Positions 48,401 to 60,282 are shown, counted from the stretch's first letter. The stretch is DNA of 64,000 nt from Apostichopus japonicus (GCF_037975245.1 NC_092573.1:7488501-7552500); one strand, 5' to 3'. Made by a program: numbers and translations. The notes: generated by a model not told the origin, from the letters alone.

Positions 48401-51400
48401 TACACTGGTCAGTATAGAAAACTGAAATAGCACACAAAAACTTATCGACATGATTATAAAAACCAGAAATATTATCTTGTGAAATTATGTTTCATCTATT
48501 TGAGCTTTTATCTGTCTTCAACAAGAATTGTTTTGATCATCTAACTATATTAGATAGATAGATTTATTGCCCTCTTTCATATTTTCTGATCATGATGGAA
48601 TACAGTCACTCTAAGTGAATAATTTACAGGGGAAATTGATATCAAAGATTCTCTCACTATTTTTGTCATCGTTTTTCATCCAGTGAATGGATTTCCACAT
48701 TTTGATGGAAGAAGTCGTATATTTGAACTCGACGCTTGCAGGGAATATGGCAAAGTCTGCTTGGTTTATCATAATACAGAAACAGGTTAGTTCAATACCT
48801 ATCAACTGACGGGAGCGTGGTGGCCAATTGGCTAAGGCGTCGGACTCGTGATCGAAGGATTGCTGGTTCGATTCCTGCCTAGTTCATACGTTGTGTCCTT
48901 GGGCAAGATGCTTTATCTCACTTGCCTCTCTCCACCCAGGGGTTAAATGGGTACCTGTGAGGTAACTTGTCATTGGGCGCAGTATATAACTGCTGCCGTC
49001 TGGAGGGATTGTCTCTGGGACAGGTTATCATTGAGCAAGGGTAATATAACTTGTAAGCGCTGTGATATGGTTTACCATGAATAGCGTAGCTAAATGCCTA
49101 ATATTATTATTATTATTATTTATGTCAGCTGTTGTTACTGAATAATCAAAGACTGCAGAGATTACTCTATTGTATATTAAGGATTTTCTTATTCAATACA
49201 AAATTAATTGATAAGACAGATAGGAATGTCATTTTTATCATAATGATGTAATGAAATGTTGTGTTGTGAACTCATTTTTTTATGTAATCTGTTGTCTCAA
49301 TGCCTCCAGGATCCCCTGCACAAGGTGCAGAGGTCTGGTTCCTAGACCGTTCTTTCAGGTGGCATTTTCTTACCGACTCATTCTCTGAATACTTTCAAAT
49401 GATGCTTGTTCATCTTGGCCTACCTGAATGGCAGTACATCTTCACTGACATAGGACTAAGCCCCCAAGTACAAGTAAGTTAGTGTTGTATCTATTAATAT
49501 TTTCTCAAGGGTGAGGGGGGAGGGTAGGGGGGCAAGCATAGTGTACCTTAGTGCCAGTTGCCTCAGAGGGTATTCATCTGACACCAAGCAGGTACAGTCC
49601 CAAGTCTGGTTATATTAGGGCCAGACTAACTACTAAGATTACCACTAAGTACTTCAAATGTTACGTTTAACATGAACATTATTATTGTTATATTAGCAAA
49701 GATCTCATTTTGAATACTTATTAATAACTTACATTTATTGCAATCTCTCTTTTATGAAGAAAACTCAGTCCACCATATTTCATCAGTGATTGAATCATAG
49801 TAACACCATAGTATGAGATGTATTCCTTCCTCTCTCTGCTGTTTTAGTATTGTAATGTGTTTAGAGATCTCAGTGTGGATTATTGTGTGTTTGTGTATGT
49901 ATCATCTGTGTGATACCTGGCTGGTGCACTAATAACAGCATCTACCTATTTGTTATATGTTTTGGTGTATCATGTATTGGTATTTAGTATTTCCTGATTT
50001 CATGAACATATTACCTGTCCTTCCATGCATCAGACCTGGTTCCACATGTTTGCACCAATGCGACTGGTCATTGACGCAGAGGACAAGGCCAAATCGGTCT
50101 TTCAACGAGAGGGCGACACAGCTGCCATTTCTGAAGTCACACTAGACAACAACAGAGTTTTCAAAGCTAAAGCTGAAAAGAGGTTTGTAAATCGATTCTT
50201 TATATTTAAGGAAGCTATGGAGATGGTTTTACTTACATAAAATGAGTTTGACAGCTATTCTAGGTAAATATGGAACTGGATGGTTTAATGATCTTGAAGT
50301 GTGTGACCTTTAGGAGTAAGTTGGTCATGAGGCAATCGATGTACAATACTACTTTGCATTAATGACCGCTAGGGGGGTGGAGACACCCACACCAACTTTT
50401 AGAGCCTTTTCTATTACCTCCGTTCCCACACAGACAATTAAAATAGTGTCAGGCTATCAAAGAATCAATTTTTCATTTTTGGTTTCATACTTCTCATAAC
50501 TGTCAATTTTATTACAAGTTTGTTTTCTCCAATTTCTAAGGGCCACATTTGAACATGGAAAGTCGAAAACTTCTAGAAAACAATAACAAAGTCAAAATTG
50601 GGAGATAAGTTGTCAAAATTTTGAGAACCCTTTCCAAAGAAAAAATAGAATTTCCAAGATATAACAGCTAGGAGACAAATTGGTGTCATTTTCCATTGTC
50701 CTATTGGGCCACCAGTGAGACAAGGTTCCAAAACCCCACTGGCTTTCTTCCCCCACCCCCCCCCCCCAAATGTCAGAATAGAAGCTTCCTTTGTCACATG
50801 ATTACAATGTCCCGCTCTCCCTAATCTGGACTATGTTGATCAGGACTCTGCCAATTACCAGTCATCAGATTAACATAGCTGGCACACTGGCCTGCTATTT
50901 CTTTGACATGTGTATGCGTTTCTGTGTCTGTGACACTTGCCTGGGTCCGTGATTACTCAACAACGGAGTGATGGGTATTCGAGATACTTGATATGTAGAT
51001 GTATTATAGCCAAACAGTGTGCCCTATTGTTTGTGGCGCAGACATTATGAATCTTAATTAGGTTATGGGGCCAATAACTCCACAACCTTAAGTAGGATTG
51101 TAATCAAACTTGGTATACAGTTGTTGGTCAATAGCTGGTACATGTAGGCCTAATATTTTTGAGCCCATGTGGTTCCCAAACAATTCCAGGCCCATGTTTG
51201 GGCTGGGTGGGCCCAAATTTGTGGAGCCCAATATTTTTGGGACCTTTTGGGCCAACAGTTTCTTTACTTTGCAATACCTCTGACTTGAAGTACAGTTGTT
51301 GGTTAATAGCTGGTATAGGTAGGCCTAAATACTTTGGGACGGTCTGGGCCCAAAAAAATACCGGGCCCATGTTTGTGCGGAGTTGGCCCAAATTTTATTA

Positions 51401-54400
51401 GCTCAACCCACTAATCTCTTTTTTGAAAAGCCTACTTTTACAATTGCTGGCTGATTTTTGTGAAGTTTGAAGTGAAGGATGCCACATTGGTATGGCAATA
51501 CAGCTTGTTCATGAATAGATGATTGGATCAAAGAAAGTGATAATTATTTTGCAATTTTCATCATTTTCAGTGTCTTAGCATTCTTCATAGAGATCTCACT
51601 CCTTCGATAATGTGGATGTATATCCCACTGGGCCAGCACACTTCTTCACTCTTGGATGTGTTGGCATTTGAACACATACAGAAGTAACATAATGCACAGA
51701 ATGCAAAATTAGTGAATATTTGTCTCAATTTTATTCTAGGGCAAAGAGTGGCAACCAGAAGAAAAAGGCAAACCAAAATAAGTAAGTAACAGAGCTTGCC
51801 TCTTTGTGTTTACAACACAAAATACTTTATGTGCTTGAGGTTATAATCACAAGACAATGCATTAGTTCCTTAGAATATCCAATAAAGAATATATCATTAA
51901 TATTGAACTGTTGAGCAGTTGCAAAGTGCATTCATCAGAATTATGCTGACTGTTTGCTACAATTCATATACGTTACAGTTAGCATATTAAGTATCAAGAT
52001 ATGAAATCTGCTGAAGGTGTCTGGCAATAATGTGTGATTTCAACAATTTCAGTGTCTGTATGTGTATTTATTTTGTATGAATTCAGAATGGGGACTAGTG
52101 TGATGTCAGTCTTCTTTGTAAACATAATATCTCAAAAAGCCTGGAAGCTTGAATGGATCTTGGACTATGCCCTTTATTCAGTTCAAGAAGTCGATTGTTT
52201 ATTGGTAGAAGTCATTTGATGTTGGCAGAGGCGAAAATGAGAAAACTTTGTAAACACGATATCTCAAGAAATGGAATCTTGGATGAATCTCATACTTAGT
52301 TAGTGGTTACTCCATATTCAGTATATAAACCCTATTGCTTTCACTTGAGATCATTAGAGGTTGGAATCTGAAAACCATGTAAAAAAGGATATTACAAACA
52401 AGGAATATTGGATGTATTTCATTATTATGGTATGGAGGCTCCACATTAAGTAGATGAACTATGTTGTTTTATTAGACCTCATTGAAACCTTGTTAACATG
52501 ATAATTCAAGTAGGGAATTGTGATGAATTTGGATCCCTCATAATGAGTACCAAAGTCTTATTGTGTTAAGATTAATTGACCTTATGCCACAGGAATAGTG
52601 TCTATAGATGTAGATCTCTCTGTCAACATCAGTTTAAGGTTGTTTTCAGTTTGTGAAGGGCAATATAAACAGTAAGTCAAAATGAGTCAGAGGTAATGTT
52701 GAGGATATTATGTCAAAATATAAAGTTTATTGTATTGTTCCACAATGTTCCACCAGTCTTTGAGCCCCCATGTAATAAATATCAATATTTAAGTGTTTGA
52801 TAATCATGTATTTCCTCAATAAATGAAGGTCTGAGTGGGTTTGTTGCTCTATTGTCTGCAACAGTTGTGGAAAAAGTTTTTGGTTAAGATGCCAAATGCC
52901 AGTAACCTTTGCAATTGTGCTGGTGTGCGTGTGATTTGTGTAGATGTGTGTGTGTGTGTGTATGTATGTGGTATGTACATGTTCTTTTCAACAGCAACTA
53001 GGTCTGTATTTTGTTGGATCATCTGGGCCTAAAATATTCTGGGTGCATTTTTGTACCGGGTGGACCCCAAATTTTATTTCTACCTCATATGCATTTGGGG
53101 ATGCATTCTTTGGGCCCAAATTTGTGGGGTCCAATATTATTGGGACGATTTTGGCCCACATTCTTGGGGCTCAATAATTGGGGGGCAAATATATTTTTGA
53201 GCCAGTTTCTATGCGCCAAATATTTTTGGGACCATTTAGTAGCAAAATTTATATTTTGGCCCAATTTTTTCGGAGGGGCCAAATTATTAAAATTGCAATA
53301 TCTCCACAACCAAAATCGGATTGTATCCAAACTTGGATTACAATTGGTGGTGGAAAATAAAGGTGTTGTTTAATGTCAGTCATTCCAATAACTAAAGTAT
53401 ATGCTAACACAAGTGCCCAATGGCACTATCAAAAAGATTTGGGGCCAAAAGAGTCCAAACAGAGAACTGGTTCCCAAAATGGGCCCTGTTTCCAAAATGG
53501 GCCCGGTTCCCAAACAGGCCTAAAATAGTTAGACTCACATGCTTCATCTATTAAGCAAGGAACCATAGTGCCCATTGGGCTCTATTTTATACTATATAAA
53601 AATTCTTGGTACCTTCCTTCATATGTTGCCGCATCAGTCAATCATCTTCATATTGCTTTGCACAACTTCTTGAATATTGACATGTATGGCTTACCACACT
53701 ATATGTTCAAGCATCGGAACCACTGAACGTTTTTGTTTTCTGGTATTCCCTCTTGTTGGCCAAGGTGACAAGTAATCACTGTGTTTCATAATATTACCTA
53801 TCAATTTCTGAGTGCATGTGTAAAAATCTGTTGGAGTTTATTCTTAAAGTTCTTCTTTATATTTCCTCTGAAAGTCACGATATTCAGTGAACATTCTGTG
53901 GAACGAGGCCTTGTATTAAAACGTGATATCTCCAGAAGGTATCCTTCAGATGTCATATTCTAAAACATCATCATCAGAAGGAGGAGGTTGCATGGGTACA
54001 GAAGTCATAAGGGATTCAAGTTATTAGAATGTTCTGAAGTAATTTTGTGGTTTAACCCCTTCAAACGAAAGTCTCTCTCCTGGTTATGATCAGGTCCGGC
54101 TTGCTCTTTAATTTGAATAGCAAATGACAAAAATTATTAAATATCAGACATCTTTGTGTGCTCCAAATGTTACCATTATGACAGATTAATTATGTACAGA
54201 CAAACCTGAACGTAAGGTGGAACTAAACCCCATTGGATAGCACCCGCCCACTTTCACCTAGGCACCTTACACACTGTATCACAGGCATGAGCTTTTCCCG
54301 CGAATTCGCGTAATATCCGTGATTTCTTTTCTACCTCGGGGACAAAAACTATTATCCTAACACACTGTAGCATAAGCAAACTAGAGCCTATACCGCAATT

Positions 54401-54563
54401 TTTGCCAAATTCCGTGATTTTTTTTTTTACCCCAGGCTCATCCCTGGTATCATGTATGATGTGGTAGTTACATCACTTTCTGAAGGTGATGGTGTCCTTT
54501 CTATTTTGCAGATCTTCTGCTTCTCGAACTGGGCCACCATCAAGCTCTTCGCGAGGTAGATGA
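45425..54563 (+). CDS. TPGS2: Tubulin polyglutamylase complex subunit 2
   Basis: Eight exons join in phase: 45425-45497, 47160-47327, 48157-48303, 48684-48785, 49310-49473, 50034-50182, 51740-51781, 54512-54563, giving 298 residues (human protein about 300). TPGS2 is a non-catalytic subunit of the complex built around TTLL1, which adds glutamate chains to tubulin in axonemes, centrioles and neuronal microtubules. Family blocks in order: LPGVSNV, ERTPAERHQLLMWEQ, DDMKSFFMTTNGVKLSW, DILPIGLMEVNSIDKLT, IFELDAC then GKVCLVY, EVWFLDRSFRWHFLTD, HLGLPEWQYIFTDIGLSPQ, a linker ending KVF-like (NNRVFKAKAEK), and a Lys-rich then Ser-rich tail. The fold is of the SMI1/KNR4 type. The double ATG at 45425/45428 fits the family length; the in-frame ATG at 45335 would add 30 residues. 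Donors at 47328 and 50183 are GTTTGT, weaker than the rest. The last two small exons are the least certain. Confidence 0.93.
45555..45665. repeat. AGGCCTA-rich patch
   Basis: TAGGCCTA-like words (GTTAGGCCTAGCG, AGTTAGGCCTAACC and others) are clustered just inside TPGS2 intron 1. Confidence 0.7.
45666..46180 (+). other. TPGS2 intron 1, left part
   Basis: It contains a poly-C run at about 45871-45887. No exon was recognised. Confidence 0.5.
46181..46425 (-). mobile_element. tRNA-derived SINE (family B)
   Basis: Reverse complement of the element at 24189-24435: the head GGAGTGTTAGCTCAGTGG reads from 46425, the body contains AAGCCAATGAGGCTTCC, and the tail lies at about 46181. It is in TPGS2 intron 1. 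Confidence 0.85.
46426..47159 (+). other. TPGS2 intron 1, right part
   Basis: AT-rich. A TATA-rich palindromic stretch lies at 46937-46983. No exon recognised before the acceptor at 47159. Confidence 0.5.
48812..49121 (+). mobile_element. tRNA-derived SINE (family A relative)
   Basis: The head has an A box TGGCCAATTGG and a perfect B box GGTTCGATTCC (about 48866-48876). The middle TGTCCTTGGGCAAGATGC and CCACCCAGG are shared with the elements at 2436 and 60720. An (ATT)n tail ends at about 49121. It lies in TPGS2 intron 4. Confidence 0.85.
50183..51054 (+). other. TPGS2 intron 6, left part
   Basis: Nothing recognised apart from a poly-C run at about 50754-50767. Confidence 0.5.
51055..51405. 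repeat. GGGCCCAAATTT-rich dispersed repeat, copy 1
   Basis: It begins AACTCCACAACCTTAAGTAG and continues with TGGGCCCAAATTTGTGG and CCCAATATTTTTGGGAC. The same words occur, in the same strand sense, at 53020-53360. It lies in TPGS2 intron 6. Confidence 0.75.
51790..53015 (+). other. TPGS2 intron 7, left part
   Basis: A weak internal repeat is present at about 52080-52520: sentences such as ATATCTCAAGAAATGGAATC and GAGGTTGGAATCTG recur loosely. No exon recognised. Confidence 0.45.
53016..53545. repeat. GGGCCCAAATTT-rich dispersed repeat, copy 2
   Basis: TGGGCCCAAATTTGTGGGGT, CCAATATTATTGGGACG and a trailing CTCCACAACCAAAATCGGAT match copy 1 at 51055-51405. A further CCCAAAATGGGCCC-like cluster is at 53440-53530. 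Confidence 0.75.
54282..54446. mobile_element. Short inverted-repeat element (MITE), 165 bp
   Basis: Ends are CAGGCATGAGCTTTTCC and CCCCAGGCTCATCCCTG. A perfect 6-bp duplication GTATCA flanks it at 54276-54281 and 54447-54452. It is homologous to the element at 25774-25937 in opposite orientation. It lies 66 bp before the last TPGS2 exon. Confidence 0.88.
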
Positions 54564-54695
54564 TTGTACCCTTCGTGAACTGCACATGCTCTGGACTTGT
54601 GCCGACTTCATATACAGGAACTGGAAAGTACTTGTTTTGCAGGGGTACACCCCTCAGTCCGACAAGTTTTCAGTCCGACAAGTTTTCAGTCCGAA

Positions 54696-54701
54696 AATAA
54701 A
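54696..54701 (+). terminator. Candidate poly(A) signal of TPGS2
   Basis: AATAAA lies 133 bp after the TPGS2 stop, inside the first repeat units of the foldback element. No canonical signal lies between the stop and the element. Confidence 0.4.
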
Positions 54702-55149
54702 ATACACGTTTTCAGTCCGAAAATGAAATACACGTTTTCAGTCCGAAAATGAAATACACGTTTTCAGTCCGAAAATGAGATACACGTTTTCAGTTGGAGA
54801 ATGAAAGCATGCAGTTTTAATGCCATAATACCACCAATAAACGGTGACAGCCCGAACTGATAGTAAAGAAATCGATTGAAACTTTCGTATTATGTCTCAC
54901 ATCGCCGGCCTCAACAAAGACTTGGGACCCCTTAACAACTATAAGTTACAAACATATGTAATCTGTTCTTTGCTCCTTAATCCGCTTCCTGTATAGTCAT
55001 GGTTTATTTGGTTCTAATTCCATCAATGCAATTTACACTTACCTAGCGTCATACTTTCATTGTGTTACATTTTGTACTTTTCATTCGACTGCCAAGTATT
55101 GCTGACGAAGGTCTCAATATATTTTCTAAAACTTTACTCCTTATTTGTC

Positions 55150-55193
55150 AATTATGAGTCCTATATATATATGTATATATATATGTGTATACA

Positions 55194-55240
<47 letters not shown>
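55150..55240. repeat. (TA)n/(TATG)n microsatellite
   Basis: TATATATATG-type repeats ending in a perfect (TA)n run, followed by (TTG)n to 55261. Confidence 0.95.
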
Positions 55241-55244
<4 letters not shown>

Positions 55245-57211
55245 TTGTTGTTGTTGTTGTTGCAATTTTTGCAATTTAATAAAACAACATTCAAATACTT
55301 GAATATGTAGTACAAAATGCACAGAAGGTCCACTTTGTTGGGGCAGTTTTAGGTGATTTTGTGGTTTTCCCCTTCATACCAAAGTTAAGTGTACCACTGC
55401 CCTTGGAAGTCACCCCCCCCCCCATCCATAAACTGAACCTTCAGACTCACACATAGACTCGCAGACCTGACGTCAAACTAGGTAAATTGTTATTTTTACA
55501 ATTGGACACATTCTACTAGGAGCAGGGATACTAGGAGCAGGGATATTATTATTATTATTATTATTGGAGGGTGGGGCGTGAACGTTTGAAATTGTGATCA
55601 TAAAGACCTCTAAATGCAATGATTATTCAGCAAACATTTAACTGATGTAGTTTTGGACACTCCCTCACCCCTTCTCGGCCTCGTGCACCCCCTCACCCCC
55701 TTCTCCCCTCTTACACCCCTCACCCCCTTCTCACCCTCTTATATCCCCCTCGCCCTCGAACTCGATAATCTTGTTCATATACGATACTTTTTTTCTACAT
55801 CTTCTACAATACGTATAAGCAATAATACAACCGTCATCTTGTATGCAATTCAGAAAAGGCTATAAGAAAGCCTTGTCGTTAAACACTGGCAAGCAATAAT
55901 TGATTCATTTATTAACGTAACGTTAAGTTTGACTTGACAAGACTCTTCGACCGACCGAGGAGCCGAGGATTATGGTTCATTTCGTCTTATATGTTTACAA
56001 GAGGAACAATTAAAAATCAGTAACCGCACAAAATGAACTAAACTCGGGCTATGATTTTTTTATGAGGTAGTAATAATCTTGAAGCGAGCGACTTTTTTTT
56101 TTAATACTGTAGAATTTTGAAGCCGTGGTTGCTTCTATCAAGATTGATAATTTGTACACAATGATCAGTTTAAAGAAACACATGACAATAAGAAACCCTT
56201 TGTTGTTCCTTTTAATTGTCTTTTATGGTGTTTAGAGATTTCAAACTCATGTATGCGGCCTTTGTACTCTCAGTAAGATGTATCTATTGAGACAGAAATG
56301 TTCATATATATTGGCCATTCAAGTGATTCAACATGCAGGCAATAAATAAACTCAACATAATACGGTATAAACGGGGAGGTTTTCTGCTGTCTCTTTAGAT
56401 TATTACAATTTTTTTTATTATCATTATTATCATCACAAGCATTGTAAATATACTTTGATGAAAATATATCTATTCTTAGAATTTTCTTATAAATTTTCCA
56501 TATTGATATTTTTTATCGTCATACGGCTTTATCACTGCTTTGCATATATGCATATTATTAATAAAAATGAGCAAGGTTCAGTATGGCCTATATACGGTAT
56601 ACAAAGCAAATTTTGAAGGAAAATGTAGAGAGATCTTTTAGAAACAAATCATCTTTTTTGATGATTAATTTTGAAAGTGTCTAAATGGTTTGTATCATAT
56701 GACTAATTATTTCAGTTTTGAATATAATATTTCCGCGTAGACGTGTGTATTCCAGAAAGAAAAAGAAAGAAGTAGGTATTAAAATATTATTAAAAGTTAT
56801 CGCGTCCTCATATATACTTGTAACGAACATAATTTATTATGTGCAAATAAAGATTTACTTTCAATATTGTATCCCGTCACTGAACATTTATGTTAATAAT
56901 ATCGTTTTCAATGTTACCTACATAAAAAGAACAGCGTATCAAATTTTATGAGATGCAGGTAAACATTTACAGATTACAGATTTTACAGATGTTTCGGATA
57001 GAATAAGCTGAGGAAATATATATATATATATCACGCCCCACCCTCCACCGTATAATAATAATAATAATAATAATAATATCCCTGCTCCTAGTATCCCTGC
57101 TCCTAGTAGAATGTGTCCAATTGTAAAAATAACAATTTACCTATGTTGAGACTAGTGGAACACTAGTAGTTGTAACTCGGAGTTTCACGCGTTAAAGCGA
57201 TCGTCAGACAA

Positions 57212-57212
<1 letters not shown>

Positions 57213-57270
<58 letters not shown>
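57213..57270. repeat. (AT)n microsatellite
   Basis: About 28 perfect AT copies inside the foldback element, roughly mirroring the TA run in its left half. Confidence 0.95.
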
Positions 57271-57272
<2 letters not shown>

Positions 57273-57639
57273 ATTTAATAATATATAGGCCTATATATAT
57301 AATGAACAGTATATATTTAAGCTCCGACTGAGAACGTGGATTTTATTTTCGGACTGAGAACATGTCGGACTGAAAACTCGTTTTTTCGGACTGAAAACGT
57401 GCATTTTATTTTCGGACTGAAAACGTGTATTTTATTTTCGGACTGAAAACGTGTCGGACTGAAACTCGTTTTTTTTCGGACTGAGAACGTGGATTTTATT
57501 TTCGGACTGAAAACGTGTCGGACTGAAAACTCGTTTTTTCGGGCTAAAAACGTGTATTTTATTTTCGGACTGAAAACGTGTCGGACTGACAACGTGTACC
57601 CGTTTTGCATTACTTGGCATACAGGGGTGAACCAGCTGC

Positions 57640-58885
57640 AATAATTCCAGGGCATTGAAATCTGACCACTTTCATGAGCAAGTTGTGTGCACTCGAGAAG
57701 CTTATTCGCACTGAAATCATAGAATGTATTCCATCATTGGACATGTATCAGTTCGCATACCGCAGTGGAAGATCAACTTTGGATGCGTGTTTGCTGTTGG
57801 ATAGAGTTCTACGCCAACATGTGGACACTGTCGGTAATTTTGCCATGGTTTGTTTTATGGACTTTAGCTCCGCATTTAACACTCTTAGCAATTCGAACTT
57901 ACTTCGTACTTTAGATGCTCATGTAAACAACAACATCATTTCATTGCTGTATCACTTTTCATTCAACAGAACTAAATATGTATGGGGGTCAGCAGTGAAG
58001 ATATTGTCACTAATACTGGTGTCCCACAAGGGTGTTGTTTATCACCATTGCTGTTTGCCGTTTATACTGATTCCTTGTCCACACTTTATGAAAATGTTTA
58101 CATTATAAAATATGCAGATGATACGGCTATTGTTGGTTTGTGTAATGATAAATATCCACAGAGAATTGTCAATTACCACACAGCTATTGTGGAGACTGTA
58201 GCGTGGTGTGAAACCAATTACCTTTTTATTAACAGCTCCAAGACCAAGGAATTAATTGTTGATTTCCGTTCAGTTCAGATGCATGATCCAGTTATAATTA
58301 ATGATAGTGAGGTTGAGGTTGTGCCAGATTTTAAATATTTAGGACTCATATTTAATCATACTCTCACTTGGGACTCTCATATAGGCTCAACACTTGCGAA
58401 AGTAAAGCAGCAGCTATATTGTATTTATAGGTTGGGAGGATTTGGTCTAGCATATGAGAAACAGCTTTGGCTCTTCCGTTCCATGGTGCTTTCACTCATG
58501 GTCTATTGTGCTCCTGTGTGGCTCTCTTCCTGTTTGAAGACTCAACTCAATTTGATTAACAGACATTTCAGAAAGTATTATTCTATAGATGATCAGTACA
58601 TTGAAGAAATTGTACTTCATTATGTAAGAGGGATTTTGACTGATCCTGACCATCCTCTCCATAAGTATTACACCACTCCACGTAGGTTGTATACCCTACC
58701 TCGTATGCGTACTGAACGCTTTAGACATTCTTTTTTACCGAGGAGTATAAAGCTTTTGAACTGTCATATAACTAGATGATATTTTTATCATATTTTTGTA
58801 TATATATTTTGCATAATTTTAAGCTGCGGAATCCATTTTATTATATCTTCATTTTATGATTGATATCAATAAATTTTACTTACTT
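57640..58885 (+). pseudogene. LINE reverse transcriptase, 5'-truncated (CR1/Rex/L2-like)
   Basis: Two overlapping frames, 57674-58108 and 57982-58779, are one non-LTR reverse transcriptase split by a one-base shift near 57985. The first carries QFAYRSGRSTLDA and motif A (FMDFSSAFNT). The second carries motif B (GVPQGCCLSPLLF), motif C (KYADDTAIVG; YADD at 58111-58122), YLGLIFNHTLTWDSHI and a C-terminal tail to the stop at 58777-58779. The 3' end is AATAAATTTTACTTACTTAC. The endonuclease domain is absent. It starts a few tens of bases after the foldback element's right duplication. Confidence 0.92.
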
Positions 58886-59465
58886 ACACTTGAACTTTGG
58901 GCTAAAAAAGAGGGCTGAGAGTCATGACTCGAAGAGTATAGACTTTTGTGTTTGTTTCTTGAAGCTGTCAAGTGTCGGGCTATTGATACAGAGTAAACAC
59001 TTTAGTTTCTGCTTACAGCATACTTGCATGTGTAACTGGCAATTTGAAAACAAGTAGTTTTTCTTTCCAAACTCCAGAATGCATACACCAAAATTAAGAC
59101 TTCACTGACATTGTTAAATGTCATTTAACTCAACCTGTAAATCAGATAAGTGTTTGCTTTGGTGAAGTACTGTTTTGAATTTTTGTGGTAAAATTGCAAA
59201 ATAAATATTACCTAACTATTCTTTTGGAGGTAAGCAATATATGTCAAAATATTTGAACAATTTTACAACGACAATGGAAGGCAGCATTTTTACCGTAAAC
59301 TTGTTTAACGTTGATAGCATAGATGCATTCGTTAGTTCCTCTGTGACATATTTTTGGATTCTTACTTAACACTGTACTTGCTGTGAAGTTAGCTTTATTG
59401 TCTCAGAAAGGGTATCTTGAATGTCTCAACTATCAGAGTAGATTAGATACCTCGGGAAAGAAAAG
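58886..59465. other. No recognised gene
   Basis: AT-rich unique sequence downstream of the LINE. Nothing supported. Confidence 0.45.
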
Positions 59466-59469
59466 ATGT

Positions 59470-59800
59470 CAGTGTGGCTTGCAGGATTGAAGGTAGCTTG
59501 GACCTCTCATGAAGGGTAGCTTGGATATCTTAGGAGGGATAGCTCGGATATTCCAAGAAGGATAATGTGGATATTAAGAGTAGCTTGAAGGATGAAGGTA
59601 GCTTGGGTCTCTCATGAAGGGTAGCTTGGACAGCTTAGGAGGGATAGCTTGGATCTCTCACGAAGGGTAGCTTGGATATCTTAGGAGGGATAGCTTGGAT
59701 CTCTCATGAAGGGTAGCTTGGATATCCTAGGAGGGATAGCTTGGATCTCTCGGGAATTGTGACTTGATGGATAACTCAGGAGGAAAGCTTGGATATCTCT
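59470..59800. repeat. 46-bp minisatellite
   Basis: About seven imperfect units containing AGGGTAGCTTGGATATCTTA and GGAGGGATAGCTTGGATCTC. Confidence 0.92.
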
Positions 59801-60177
59801 AGAAGGGCTGTGTATTTGAATATTTTGTATAGATATCCCTTTAATTGTTACAAGTAACTTGTAATTTTCTAAAATGTAGCATGAGAAACAAACGTCTGAA
59901 GTACTGTATTAACATGTTATCTTTCATTCTGAAAGGAATCACAGAAGCTAACACGGTGTCAGTTTTAATGTGATGAAAACAACACAGCCCCCCTCCCATC
60001 CATCTGCCTTGGCGTACGCAAAGAAGGGGGGGGGTTATTGTCATGTTAATTTTTTTTCTCTACACACCATTGCTTTGATGATCGACAGTCAAACATGATA
60101 CAACAGTTTGAGGTAGAAATCAGAGTAATTAATGAAAATGAACCAATTTTAGACCAATTATTTCCTTTGACTTTTAG

Positions 60178-60282
60178 CTGAAAAGGGAAATCAGTGTGAA
60201 GATTTGACGTATTATAAGCCTATCAACTGGACTGTAGTGGTCCGGCAATCAGAGTACTCGGGTCCTGATTGTCAGAGTCCAG
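60178..60282 (+). CDS. Possible isolated exon of an unidentified gene
   Basis: A pyrimidine-rich acceptor (TTTCCTTTGACTTTTAG) precedes 60178 and a donor (CAG then GTAGGC) follows 60282. The 105-bp segment is open in only one frame, the one giving phase-1 introns on both sides. It includes CEDLTYYKPINWTVVV and YSGPDCQ: two cysteines and one N-glycosylation sequon (NWT). Symmetric phase-1 exons are common in extracellular modules. No family was recognised and no neighbouring exon found, so it may be chance. Confidence 0.3.

Larger units (their letters stand above)
54642..57601. mobile_element. Large foldback element with nested inverted arms, 2960 bp
   Basis: Outer arms are tandem arrays of CAGTCCGAAAATGAAATACA-type units (54665-54800) and their reverse complement (57325-57595). 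They are tipped by GGGTACAC at the left and GTGTACCC at the right. A perfect 8-bp duplication GTTTTGCA flanks it at 54634-54641 and 57602-57609. A second, inner inverted pair lies at 55480-55581 and 57031-57142, with duplicated CTAGGAGCAGGGATA. TA-rich microsatellites sit at 55150-55240 and 57213-57270. The middle has no credible coding frame. Confidence 0.85.
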
